From the NCBI GenBank assembly GCA_002310115.1, contig DBYI01000050.1, forward strand, positions 1 through 27,565: 27,565 nucleotides of DNA, in the 5' to 3' direction. The notes beneath the pieces were generated by a model, which worked only from the letters and a program-made list of their open reading frames with translations, was not told the DNA's origin and searched no databases. A program made the position numbers and the translations under genes. The stretch comes from Ruminococcus flavefaciens (GTDB lineage: Bacteria; Bacillota; Clostridia; Oscillospirales; Ruminococcaceae). The first letter of the stretch is position 1. Each line of letters begins with the position of its first letter. Shown here piece after piece: positions 15,867 to 24,042 of this stretch.

Positions 15867-16817
15867 TTAGTTGACTTTATTCTGTGGACTGCCTTTCTGC
15901 CATGCTCTGACGTTCTCGCATACTATGTCCACAAGGCGCTGTCTGGTTTCAAATGGAGCCCATGCTGTATGGGGAGTAATAACACAGTTTTTTGCACCCT
16001 TGAGCGGAGTTTGTGGCGACATAGGTTCCTTTTCCAGCACATCAATATATACGGCTGCGATTTTTTCACTGTTTAAAGCCTGAGCAAGGTCGGCTTCGTT
16101 TACTACTCCGCCGCGTGAAGTGTTTATCAGTATTGCAGAGGACTTCATGTGAGAAATAAGCTCGCTGTTTATCATTCCTGCAGTTTTGTCCGTAAGTGGG
16201 CAGTGGAAAGTTAGCACATCAGCTTTTTCAACGGCAGTGTAAAGGTCAGTGACCTCATAAGGGCAGTCCTTTGGCTGTGTTCTTGTGTTTACAACAATAT
16301 TCATGCCGAATGCAGAACCTATCTCTGCAACCCTGCGTCCAATAGATCCGAATCCCACTATTGATAGAGTTTTCCCCGAAAGTTCATAAGTAGGAACAGG
16401 AAAGTAAGAAAATGTTGGAGAACTCTCCCATTCACCGTTTTTTACTGCGATATCATAGTCCCTTATGCGATTGAAACGGTCGAGTATGTATGCGAATATC
16501 TGCTGAGCTACCGAATTTGTAGAGTATTGTCCTGCATTGCAGACAGTTATACCTTTTTCAGCGGCATAGGCGATATCAACATTGTTGAAGCCTGTTGCGA
16601 AAATTCCTATATATTTGATGTTAGGGCAGGCGTCTATGATTTCCTTTGTGATAATTACCTTATTGCAGAGCACGATGTCAGCGTCGCCTATATTTGCGGC
16701 GGTTTCCTCGTGGGTGGTGAGAGGTATTATCTTAACGTCGCCTAGTTCTTCAAGCTGAGTTGTGGGGATATCTCCGTTTATAGTGACTGTGTACCAGTCA
16801 AGGACTGATATCTTCAT
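15867..16817 (-). CDS. D-2-hydroxyacid dehydrogenase family protein
   Basis: A 316-residue NAD(P)-dependent dehydrogenase of the SerA/hydroxypyruvate reductase family, which interconverts 2-keto acids and D-2-hydroxyacids. Rossmann motif GFGSIG (155-160); catalytic Arg235 in NTSRGG, Glu264 in DVLEKEP and His283 in TPHTAWA. The second strand ends in VVNTRTQ rather than with an Asp, which hints at NADP preference (inference). There is no ACT domain, so it is not a full-length regulated SerA. It lies 14 bases upstream of proB and 3 bases downstream of a small membrane protein gene, with GAGGAAAA inside that gene as its ribosome site. The substrate cannot be told from sequence; hydroxypyruvate, glyoxylate or phenylpyruvate are possible. 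Confidence 0.9.
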   Translation of the reverse strand: MKISVLDWYTVTINGDIPTTQLEELGDVKIIPLTTHEETAANIGDADIVLCNKVIITKEIIDACPNIKYIGIFATGFNNVDIAYAAEKGITVCNAGQYSTNSVAQQIFAYILDRFNRIRDYDIAVKNGEWESSPTFSYFPVPTYELSGKTLSIVGFGSIGRRVAEIGSAFGMNIVVNTRTQPKDCPYEVTDLYTAVEKADVLTFHCPLTDKTAGMINSELISHMKSSAILINTSRGGVVNEADLAQALNSEKIAAVYIDVLEKEPMSPQTPLKGAKNCVITPHTAWAPFETRQRLVDIVCENVRAWQKGSPQNKVN

Positions 16818-16820
16818 AGC

Positions 16821-17168
16821 TCAGTTTTCCTCGCTTTTGCTTTCCTTGTCAGAAGCAGCTGCTTCTTCGGTCTTCTTGGGCTTGCATATTATGGATGATA
16901 TGAAAGCAGCAAGTATAAGGATGAATTCTATAATTCCTACTGTATAGAAAACCGTTTTGTTCTTTGAGATCAGCAAAAGCAGTGCTATAGGAGCTGCTAT
17001 TGCGAAAATAAGCTGAAATGGTTTTTTCTGTACAGCAAATCTGTAGCCGAAAAAGATAACGGAAGCTATTACTACTCCGATAAGCATCCATGAGGGAAAA
17101 GGAAAAATAGATGGATCCTCAACGTCCGATATTTTAGCGATAGCTGTGAGCATATTTGAAAATAACAT
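16821..17168 (-). CDS. Small membrane protein, function unknown
   Basis: 115 residues with three hydrophobic helices (about 28-43, 51-66 and 72-92) and a charged Lys/Glu/Ser-rich tail on the last 20 residues. No signal peptide cleavage site and no conserved motif that I recognise. ATG 17168 has GGAG 6 bases upstream, with a second GGAGG further back. It is the first gene of the operon that continues with the hydroxyacid dehydrogenase, proB, proA and the TolA-like protein; its stop is 3 bases from the next start. The spacing implies joint translation, but the sequence does not show what it does. Confidence 0.8.
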   Translation of the reverse strand: MLFSNMLTAIAKISDVEDPSIFPFPSWMLIGVVIASVIFFGYRFAVQKKPFQLIFAIAAPIALLLLISKNKTVFYTVGIIEFILILAAFISSIICKPKKTEEAAASDKESKSEEN

Positions 17169-17234
17169 TTTTTACTCCGATCCTCCGCCGTATACGTTAT
17201 CTTTTGAAGTCTGAATATGGCGGAATTATATAAT

Positions 17235-17252
17235 TGTGCAAAAGTCTGCACA
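17235..17252 (-). promoter_or_regulatory. Inverted repeat over the start site of the proBA operon
   Basis: TGTGCA (17235-17240) and TGCACA (17247-17252) are perfect inverted half-sites around 6 bases. They begin 5 bases after the -10 and so cover the predicted transcription start near 17250. This is the position of a repressor operator, or of a 5'-terminal RNA hairpin. Confidence 0.5.
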
Positions 17253-17256
17253 TTAC

Positions 17257-17285
17257 AGTATAACACAAACAACTCAGAAATTCAA
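17257..17285 (-). promoter_or_regulatory. Promoter of the five-gene proBA operon, with extended -10
   Basis: On the minus strand TTGAAT (17285-17280) and TATACT (17262-17257) have a 17-base spacer, and TGT directly precedes the -10. The leader to ATG 17168 would be about 82 bases. Confidence 0.75.
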
Positions 17286-17632
17286 CTATTTTTTAAAAAA
17301 TACACAAAAATTTTATGGCGCATTCTACCGTATTTTCGGCTGTTTTTAACAGGGACTTGAATTTTCCAGTATTTAGACGTATAATTATATATTAAGCAGT
17401 AGGTCCGTTTGACATGTATCTGGTAGAGCGAGATATACTATGCTTATGGTTGTTAATAATGTACTAATCTGTATATTTGGTCTTGTGTGAAACAGAGATA
17501 AAAATATTTTTGTAAAATTGTTGTGCTTTTGTTAGCTTAGCTGGAATTTCAGCTCTGCCTTCATAGCAATTGGCTTTCGGATATCGAAAATAATTTGAGA
17601 ATTAAGTTTTGCTCTAACAGGGGGTGTTATAT
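17286..17632 (+). promoter_or_regulatory. Leader region of the two-component operon, with a candidate promoter
   Basis: No gene was found in this 347-base gap. A perfect -35 TTGACA lies at 17409-17414; the best -10 is TATACT at 17434-17439, but the 19-base spacer is long, so the assignment is weak. Downstream are two imperfect dyads: AGCTG-GAATTT-CAGCT (17539-17554) and TTTCG-GATAT-CGAAA (17575-17589). Either could be an operator or a leader hairpin. A ribosome site, AGGGGGTG, ends 6 bases before the ATG at 17633. Confidence 0.4.
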
Positions 17633-18316
17633 ATGATCTATATGCTTGAAGATGAATCAGGAATAAGGAATTTCGTGCTTTACGGCTTAAGGACCTCGGG
17701 GATGGAGGCTGAAGGATTTGAGACTCCGTCTGAACTCAGGGAGGCAATGGAAAAACAGCTTCCAGACTTGCTTCTTCTTGACCGGATGCTTCCTGAAGAG
17801 GATGGTCTTACTGTGCTGAAAAAGCTGCGATGTGATCCAGAGACAAGGAAACTTCCCGTAATAATGCTTACAGCAAAAGGCTCGGAACTTGATAAGGTAG
17901 AGGGACTTGACAACGGAGCTGACGATTATATTGCAAAGCCTTTCGGAATGCTTGAGCTCATATCGAGAATAAAGGCTCTTCTGCGGCGTACTTCAGATAA
18001 TCCTGCAGAAAGCGAAAGACTGGAACTAGGCGGAATCTGCATATTTCCTTCGAAGCATGAGATATATGCGGATGGTGAAAAGATAGCCCTTACGCTCAAA
18101 GAGTATGATATGCTGCTGTTTCTAATCAGAAACAAAGGAGAGGTCTATTCACGCGACAGTCTTCTGAAAGAGATATGGGGCTACGATTTTTCAGGCGAAA
18201 GCCGTACGGTAGACGTTCATATAAGGACTCTCAGGCAGAAACTTGGCGGCTGCGGAGATATTATTCAGACTATCCGCGGAGTGGGTTATAAGGCAGGTGA
18301 CGAAACAGGTGACTAA
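17633..18316 (+). CDS. OmpR/PhoB-family response regulator
   Basis: A 227-residue DNA-binding response regulator. The receiver domain (1-115) has the acidic pair Glu6-Asp7, the phosphate acceptor Asp50 in LLLLDRMLPEEDG, Thr80 and the conserved Lys102 in IAKPF. The C-terminal winged helix (about 128-227) shows LTLKEYDMLLFLIRNKGEVYS, the RTVDVHIRTLRQKLG recognition region and the final IRGVGYK. ATG 17633 is chosen over the in-frame GTG 17624, which overlaps the ribosome site AGGGGGTG. The kinase gene starts inside its last codons. The best guess is a PhoB/PhoP-type phosphate or cell-envelope regulator, because the partner is PhoR-like; its targets are unknown. Confidence 0.93.
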   Translation: MIYMLEDESGIRNFVLYGLRTSGMEAEGFETPSELREAMEKQLPDLLLLDRMLPEEDGLTVLKKLRCDPETRKLPVIMLTAKGSELDKVEGLDNGADDYIAKPFGMLELISRIKALLRRTSDNPAESERLELGGICIFPSKHEIYADGEKIALTLKEYDMLLFLIRNKGEVYSRDSLLKEIWGYDFSGESRTVDVHIRTLRQKLGGCGDIIQTIRGVGYKAGDETGD

Positions 18317-19976
18317 AAAAATATTCCTTAGTATAATATCAATATGTATAATGACATTGCTTGCAGCGATATTCCTCATTACGGCTGTGCTTTACAGCAG
18401 GTCTGCAGAAATAGCGGCTGCCGAGGTCAAAACCAATGCAAGGCTCATAGCTTCGGCTGTGGAGCAGAGTGGTGGTAACTACCTCGATAAAACAGATTTC
18501 GGTGGAAATATTCGCGTAACATGGATAGATTCTGGTGGAAATGTAGTATATGACACTGATGAGGATCCGGACTCTCTTGAAAACCACTCCGATCGCGAGG
18601 AAATATCAAAGGCTTTTGAGAGTGGTGAGGGCAGCTCTTCAAGATATTCCAGTACTATAATGCAGAAAACCGTAAATCATGCCGTACGGTTGCATGATGG
18701 CTCCGTTATAAGAGTTTCGGGAGTTCACAGTTCTCTGACGGCGTCATTGGTAAAGATTCTGAATCCGATGCTTGCGATACTTATCGCAGTCGTGCTTTTT
18801 TCGGTTCTTGCTGCTTCAATGGTATCAAGAAATATAGTAAGACCGATAAATAATATTGACCTTGCTCATCCAAAAGTAAAGAAGAACTACAAGGAACTTG
18901 CGCCGTTGCTTGAAAAGCTGAGCACGCAGAACATCAAGGTCAGCAGACAGATGGACGAGCTCCAAAGCAGCAGAGAGCAGTTCAGTCTTATGACTGAAAG
19001 CATGGAGGAAGGGCTTATAATAGCTGATCCGAAGCTTATTGTTCTCACTTGTAATTCCAGTGCATTAAGGCTTTTGGGGGCAGGTTCATTCACTCAGGGA
19101 CAAAGCATTTATGCTCTCAATAATTCCGATGTTTTTCGTCGATGTCTACTTAATGCTCTGGGTGGAAGGCGTTCGGAGTGTATACTACGTACTGGCGGTG
19201 GTCAGAGAGAGGTCATCGCAAGCCCAGCCAACAGTATTGATATGGTCTGCGGAATCGTCGTTTTTATCATGGACATTACAGAAAAGCAAGAGCTTGAAAC
19301 TATGCGCCGTGAATTTACGTCAAATGTTTCTCATGAGCTGAAAACACCACTTACAACCATCTATGGTATCGCGGATATGCTGGCAAACGGTATGGTGCAG
19401 AGCGGAGATGTGGCGGAGTTTGGCGGAAATATCCGCAGTGAATCTGAAAGGCTCATAAACTTAATCAACGATATAGTTTCACTTTCAAAGCTTGACGAGG
19501 ACACTGCTCCACGTGAGAATGAGAGCATTGAGCTCTATGCTCTTGCAGAAGAAGTTCTTGACAGATTAAAGCTGAATGCCGAAGAAAAGGGTGTCGTAAC
19601 ATCTCTTACAGGTGAAAAGGTGTCTGTAACGGGCAGTCGTACAATTCTAAGTGAGGTCCTGTACAATCTATGCGATAACGGCATAAAGTATAATGTCAGC
19701 GGTGGAAGCCTTAGCGTGAAGGTATCACACGTTCCTCAGAGAGTAATAATCACTGTCAGTGATACGGGAATTGGAATTCCTAAGCAGTACTTAGGACGTG
19801 TTTTTGAGCGATTCTATCGAGTGGATAAGAGCCGTTCAAGCAGAGTAAAGGGTACAGGTTTGGGGCTTTCAATTGTAAAGCACGGTGTTCAATATCATAA
19901 CGGTACTGTCAGGGTTGAAAGTGAAGAGGGAAAGGGAACCGTGTTCACAGTGGAGCTTCCTATTGAGAAAAAGTAA
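18309..19976 (+). CDS. PhoR-like sensor histidine kinase
   Basis: About 555 residues from GTG 18309, which overlaps the regulator gene by 8 bases; AGGTG lies 9 bases upstream. GTG 18297 is a second possibility. Order: membrane helix 1 (about 4-29), an outside domain of about 120 residues with a PAS/Cache-like stretch (RVTWIDSGGNVVYDTDED), membrane helix 2 (about 152-172), a short linker in HAMP position, a PAS domain (about 222-325), and HisKA with the phospho-acceptor His342 in NVSHELKTPL. The HATPase domain has LYNLCDNGIKYN, DTGIGIP, FERFYRVD and GTGLGLSI. All catalytic boxes are present. This layout matches PhoR of Firmicutes. The pair probably senses phosphate status or envelope stress; the signal is not shown by the sequence. 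Confidence 0.93.
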   Translation: MTKKIFLSIISICIMTLLAAIFLITAVLYSRSAEIAAAEVKTNARLIASAVEQSGGNYLDKTDFGGNIRVTWIDSGGNVVYDTDEDPDSLENHSDREEISKAFESGEGSSSRYSSTIMQKTVNHAVRLHDGSVIRVSGVHSSLTASLVKILNPMLAILIAVVLFSVLAASMVSRNIVRPINNIDLAHPKVKKNYKELAPLLEKLSTQNIKVSRQMDELQSSREQFSLMTESMEEGLIIADPKLIVLTCNSSALRLLGAGSFTQGQSIYALNNSDVFRRCLLNALGGRRSECILRTGGGQREVIASPANSIDMVCGIVVFIMDITEKQELETMRREFTSNVSHELKTPLTTIYGIADMLANGMVQSGDVAEFGGNIRSESERLINLINDIVSLSKLDEDTAPRENESIELYALAEEVLDRLKLNAEEKGVVTSLTGEKVSVTGSRTILSEVLYNLCDNGIKYNVSGGSLSVKVSHVPQRVIITVSDTGIGIPKQYLGRVFERFYRVDKSRSSRVKGTGLGLSIVKHGVQYHNGTVRVESEEGKGTVFTVELPIEKK

Positions 19977-20002
19977 CATAATGAAAAACAAGGAGTGTTT
20001 TG

Positions 20003-21142
20003 ATGAGCAGAGGCATTACTGCCGAGGAGCTTGAAAGGCTTGACAGTTCTGAGTATTTATTGATAGATATCCGTGACAGCTCAGCTTTTGAGTATGGTCA
20101 TATTGACGGAGCAGTAAATATATCACAGGATAAGCTTTGTGCTAAGGAGCTTCCGAAAGATAAAAAAATCATTATCTGTTGTAGAAGCGGAATCATCAGC
20201 GGACAGATCGCAGAAGAGCTATGTGACATGGGGTTGGATGCATATGACCTGTTGGGTGGCTATGTAGACTGGCTCAGAATAAAAATGGCTGACCGTCAGG
20301 TTACTGCTGATGTAGAACTAAGTTTGCGTAAGAAGTTCAAGAAGTCTATATGGTGTAAGTTCACAAAGGCTATTAACGAGTACGAGCTAGTGAAACCAAA
20401 TGATAAGATAGCTGTCTGTATTTCGGGCGGAAAGGATTCTATGCTTATGGCAAAGCTGTTTCAGGAGCTTAAAAGGCATGACAAATTCCCATTTGAGGTG
20501 GAGTTCCTTGTCATGGATCCGGGCTACAGCCCAGAAAATCGCCGTGTTATAGAGGAAAATGCCCGCTCAATGTCAATACCAGTGCATATTTTTGAGTCGG
20601 ATATCTTCGATTCGGTCTATAATATCGAGAAGAATCCCTGCTATATATGTGCCAGAATGAGAAGAGGCTATCTTTACAGTCACGCAAAGGCACTTGGCTG
20701 CAACAAAATAGCTCTTGGTCATCATTTTGACGATGTTATCGAGACTATTCTCATGGGTATGCTTTACGGTGGACAAGTCCAGACCATGATGCCGAAGTTG
20801 CACAGTACGAATTTTGATGGAATGGAGCTTATTCGTCCACTTTATCTTGTTCGTGAAGCTGATATAAAGCACTGGCGTGACTATAACGGTCTGCATTTCA
20901 TACAGTGTGCTTGCAAGTTTACGGACACATGTACCACTTGTGCTCCAGACAGCCGAACGGTGTCAAAAAGAATGGAGATAAAGAATCTCATTGCTGAGCT
21001 GAAAAAAGTCAATCCTCAGGTTGAGAAGAATATATTCCGTAGTGTAGAGAACGTTAATACGAATACGGTCATCGCATATAAGGATAATTATGGAGTTCAT
21101 CGCTTCCTTGATACATATGACAGAAAAACGGACTTGAGATAA
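20003..21142 (+). CDS. Rhodanese domain fused to TtcA-like tRNA thiolation ATPase
   Basis: 379 residues from ATG 20003, with AAGGAG 7 bases upstream. Residues 1-100 are a rhodanese domain with the persulfide Cys60 in the loop CRSGIISG. Residues about 105-345 are a PP-loop ATPase of the TtcA type: SGGKDS (141-146), the iron-sulfur pair CYIC (Cys213, Cys216), GHHFDD and ILMGMLYGGQVQTMMPKL. A Cys-rich stretch with Cys302, 304, 310 and 313 may supply the third cluster ligand. TtcA makes 2-thiocytidine at position 32 of tRNA using sulfur delivered by a partner. Here the sulfur carrier seems built into the same chain. It follows the histidine kinase by 26 bases and probably shares its transcript. 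Thiolation of another tRNA position is possible. Confidence 0.9.
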   Translation: MSRGITAEELERLDSSEYLLIDIRDSSAFEYGHIDGAVNISQDKLCAKELPKDKKIIICCRSGIISGQIAEELCDMGLDAYDLLGGYVDWLRIKMADRQVTADVELSLRKKFKKSIWCKFTKAINEYELVKPNDKIAVCISGGKDSMLMAKLFQELKRHDKFPFEVEFLVMDPGYSPENRRVIEENARSMSIPVHIFESDIFDSVYNIEKNPCYICARMRRGYLYSHAKALGCNKIALGHHFDDVIETILMGMLYGGQVQTMMPKLHSTNFDGMELIRPLYLVREADIKHWRDYNGLHFIQCACKFTDTCTTCAPDSRTVSKRMEIKNLIAELKKVNPQVEKNIFRSVENVNTNTVIAYKDNYGVHRFLDTYDRKTDLR

Positions 21143-21152
21143 GTCCGTTTTT
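21124..21152. terminator. Bidirectional terminator overlapping the rhodanese-TtcA stop codon
   Basis: AAAAACGGACTT (21124-21135) and AAGTCCGTTTTT (21141-21152) form a perfect 12-bp stem with a 5-base loop. Both strands end in five T, so it can serve the plus-strand operon and the convergent M6 protease gene. The TAA stop at 21140-21142 lies within the hairpin. Confidence 0.9.
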
Positions 21153-21261
21153 CATTATTCTAGCGCTGTTTTTCGATATGAAATAACAAGGTAGCTGATA
21201 TTTTGATATCGAGAGCGTAGTTTATTCTTTTTTGATTAATGTAAGTAAAGTATTTGAATTG

Positions 21262-22899
21262 TCAGTTGATGTTATTGTTCTTGATAGTTACAGTATAAGT
21301 GTCGTTCTTTTTTTCACCTATCTCAATGGTAAGGCCTGTATCTATAGTTTGTCTTCCTTTATTGTCATACCAGTGAAATCCCGCAATGTTCCCGTTAATG
21401 ACAGCTCCTGTCTTGTAAATATTATCTGATTTTGTATCGTCTATGAGTCTGATAAAACGTCTGCCTTCGTAATTATCAGTAAACTTTGAGCCGCTTGCAT
21501 AACGAAAAGATGTCCACCAGCCATTATTGTAAAGCGAAGCATCAACGTGATATATTCGTATTCCTTCACCTATAGATACATACCAAGGCGGAGAACTGTT
21601 GTTAGCTTGTTTAGTGGTGTATTCTATCATCATGTACTCACTATGATAACGGTTATCAAGTTCCCCATACGGAATAATAATGGTATTTCCTTTCAAGGTC
21701 TGAGCACTATATAAAGTAAAGGTTTGTGTTCCAGATGAAGAATCATAAACCTGTACCTGATTTGTTTTGTACCATCCAAGATGCAGTTTTGATACGCAGC
21801 TTAAATCACCGCCTGTGTCGTCCATAAGCTCACTTCCTGCAGTCCCATGAAGCCCGTCAGCGTCTTGGCTTTTATCATATCTGTAATAATCAGGAAGGCC
21901 CATACAGTGGCCTGTTTCATGGGTCAGCGTAGAAACAAAATCTCTATAGTCAGAGAAAGAATTGATTTGACAGTTTCCTGTTATCATATGACCAATTTTC
22001 ATTCCGTCATATATATATTTGTCATCTGCAAATTGAACTGATGCAGGCCACCATGTATCATTACTTGTCTGTCCCGGCACGATAAGAACAAGTGTATCTA
22101 TATAGCCATCGTTGTCACCGTCAAAATCTTTAAAGTTAATCTGGTTGTCAAGTGCCTTGCAGGCTTCAGTCAGAAGAGCTTTCTGCCCTTTGACCTGATA
22201 ATAATTGTTTACAGAGTTTCCCGTACTGTAGTGATAAGCTTTCCCACTGAGTTCAAAAGCCCCTTTTGAGGAACGTTTGAAAAATGCCGAAATGCTTTCC
22301 CAAGGGTAAAGGTTGCTATCTGTTTTTTCATCTCCGAAAGCAATTTTTTCTATTTCGTCTGTTGTTGGGAGATAGTTGAATTTGCAGTCGGCAAAATCTG
22401 CGTAAATAATAAGCATTCTTCCGTTGCCTTGTGAAGGCATGAATTTATATACATCATTGACCGAAGCACCAATAAATTCTCCGTTCTCTTCAAGTGGATC
22501 ATCTGGGACAGTGCTTTCATTTTGCCACTGCCATACCCAAAGGGCACTGTTATTAACAATATCTTTTCTGAGTTGAATAAAATCGAAGATGTCAACTGCT
22601 CCGTCCTGATTAATGTCTGCAGTGACGAAATATTCACCTGCCTGAAAACCGTCTGCTCCGTGAATTCCGATAAATGAATTATGAACGTGATAACTGTTGC
22701 TGTCAGTAATTGGTTCAATACCAAGCAGATGTCGTTTCATGACTACAAGATCGGCCACGTTAAGTTCTTTATCATTGTTCAGATCTCCCATGAAGCCTAT
22801 ATGCTCCCATTCAGCAAAAGCTGATAAAGGTACAGCAGACGAGATAAAAAGTGTAGCGGAACAAATCAATGAAATTGAACGGCGAAAATGTATTTGCAT
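21262..22899 (-). CDS. Secreted M6-family metalloprotease with N-terminal dockerin
   Basis: 545 residues from ATG 22899, with AAGGAG 8 bases upstream; GTG 22908 overlaps that site. A signal peptide (1-29, cleavage near SAFA) leads to a type I dockerin: MGDLNNDKELNVADLVV (37-53) and TADINQDGAVDIFDFIQLR (93-111). The catalytic part resembles immune inhibitor A peptidases. It has a zinc motif HETGHCMGLPD (327-337, with His327, Glu328, His331) and a calcium-type loop DFDGDNDGYIDTLVL (258-272). All zinc-site residues are present. It probably sits on the cellulosome and cuts proteins in the plant matrix or in the complex. Having the dockerin ahead of the enzyme is less usual than at the C-terminus. 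It is transcribed alone. Confidence 0.9.
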   Translation of the reverse strand: MQIHFRRSISLICSATLFISSAVPLSAFAEWEHIGFMGDLNNDKELNVADLVVMKRHLLGIEPITDSNSYHVHNSFIGIHGADGFQAGEYFVTADINQDGAVDIFDFIQLRKDIVNNSALWVWQWQNESTVPDDPLEENGEFIGASVNDVYKFMPSQGNGRMLIIYADFADCKFNYLPTTDEIEKIAFGDEKTDSNLYPWESISAFFKRSSKGAFELSGKAYHYSTGNSVNNYYQVKGQKALLTEACKALDNQINFKDFDGDNDGYIDTLVLIVPGQTSNDTWWPASVQFADDKYIYDGMKIGHMITGNCQINSFSDYRDFVSTLTHETGHCMGLPDYYRYDKSQDADGLHGTAGSELMDDTGGDLSCVSKLHLGWYKTNQVQVYDSSSGTQTFTLYSAQTLKGNTIIIPYGELDNRYHSEYMMIEYTTKQANNSSPPWYVSIGEGIRIYHVDASLYNNGWWTSFRYASGSKFTDNYEGRRFIRLIDDTKSDNIYKTGAVINGNIAGFHWYDNKGRQTIDTGLTIEIGEKKNDTYTVTIKNNNIN

Positions 22900-22938
22900 A
22901 TCAGACACTCCTTTTTAATAAGTGAAATATCCACCTAT

Positions 22939-22967
22939 ATTATAAAATAATAAATATAGAATGTCTA
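22939..22967 (-). promoter_or_regulatory. Sigma-A promoter of the M6 protease gene
   Basis: On the minus strand TAGACA (22967-22962) and TATAAT (22944-22939) have a 17-base spacer. The leader to ATG 22899 would be about 33 bases. Confidence 0.7.
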
Positions 22968-23172
22968 TAGTCTACAAAAATGTTTTATAATTAACTGAAT
23001 ATTTATGGCAAACGACTGCAAATGGTTAAATAATTATGCCGAATTGACGAGGACATATATAATCAAATAATTACGATTTACAAATAGTAAAAATATATAA
23101 GCGGTCAGTATATTAATAAGATGTATAATAATATAAAGTACAATAATTGAAAAATCACTTTAGCGCAGAGAA

Positions 23173-23207
23173 GTGACAAGTGTCATTTTTTTAGTGACAT
23201 TTGTCAC
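23173..23207 (+). promoter_or_regulatory. Twin dyads upstream of the RTX operon promoter
   Basis: GTGACAAGTGTCAT (23173-23186) and GTGACATTTGTCAC (23194-23207) share the core TGACA-N2-TGTCA. Their centres are exactly 21 bases apart, two helical turns. With transcription from about 23244 they are centred near -43 and -64, positions typical of an activator. The core has the layout of BlaI/CopY-family operators, but the protein is unknown. Confidence 0.6.
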
Positions 23208-23208
23208 A

Positions 23209-23237
23209 TTGCTTTAATATAGGAAATGGTGTATAAT
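23209..23237 (+). promoter_or_regulatory. Promoter of the lipoprotein-RTX operon
   Basis: TTGCTT (23209-23214) and TATAAT (23232-23237) have a 17-base spacer. The leader of about 185 bases to ATG 23429 is AT-rich and shows no structure that I recognise. The rest of the gap from 22968 to 23172 holds no gene. Confidence 0.62.
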
Positions 23238-23428
23238 ATTAATGATTTATTATTTTGCAATAAAGTAAAAAAACAAACAAAGTAGCAAATAACTTTTATT
23301 TGAAACTATGGTATGCTATTAAGTGTGATTTTATTGTGGGTTATTGCATGGATACTGTTATGTTGAATTAATATAGATTCTGGATAAGAAAATGTATCAA
23401 CATAAATAATGATATAGGAGGAAAAAGA

Positions 23429-24028
23429 ATGCGAAAAGCAATATGTTTCTGCTGCTTTATAATTATTTTTATCACTGGATGCAGCAAAACAGAAAAACAA
23501 AAAGTACCCGATAAAGTAAAAAATAAGATAAGCTCATCAACGGAAAGCATATCTTTTAATTTATCTGAGCAAGATGTATCTCCTGAAGAAATGTGGGATA
23601 CAATATTGATCAATGGCGAGCATGTAAAATTGCCATTCTGTATCAATGATATTGGTGAAGGTTTTGAGACTACAGAGATTAATCATCATAATAATGTTTT
23701 GGTTGGCAAACTAAAGTATTATGGCAAAATAGTGGCTGTTTTTGGCGAAAGTTGCAGCAATGTTGATGAAGTTATTAATAAGCCCCTTGCTTCGATTAAT
23801 TTTGTTGCAAGTGATCTTGAAGAAATAGATAAAAATATATGGCCGATATCCATTAACGGAGTGACCATAGGATCATATATCGATGATGTACGTCAAAAAC
23901 TTTCATTTTTTCAAGAGGATAATGATGGATATAATAGGTTTTTATATGAGAATGATGAGTATAGAATAAAAGTGATTATTACAAACAAACAAGTATATGA
24001 AATAGACTTGAATATTAAAAATGATTAA
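23429..24028 (+). CDS. Lipoprotein of the RTX operon, function unknown
   Basis: 199 residues with a type II signal: a short basic start, a Phe/Ile/Cys-rich core and the lipobox ITGC with Cys18 as the lipid site. A Lys-rich spacer follows, then a soluble domain (about 45-199). It contains WDTILINGEHVKLPF (residues 52-66) and WPISINGVTIGSYIDDVRQKL (141-161), which look like two copies of a short ING-type unit. I recognise no family. GGAGG lies 9 bases before ATG 23429. The giant RTX gene starts 14 bases after its stop, so the two are cotranscribed and probably act together on the outer face of the membrane, for instance as anchor, receptor or folding helper. Codon use is more AT-rich than in the genes to the left. 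Confidence 0.82.
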   Translation: MRKAICFCCFIIIFITGCSKTEKQKVPDKVKNKISSSTESISFNLSEQDVSPEEMWDTILINGEHVKLPFCINDIGEGFETTEINHHNNVLVGKLKYYGKIVAVFGESCSNVDEVINKPLASINFVASDLEEIDKNIWPISINGVTIGSYIDDVRQKLSFFQEDNDGYNRFLYENDEYRIKVIITNKQVYEIDLNIKND

Positions 24029-24042
24029 TGGAGGATAAAAAA

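Noticed and set aside
17288..17301. ATTTTTTAAAAAAT palindrome as an operator or terminator
   Set aside because: It is only an A/T run in an AT-rich gap, with no loop and no other support.
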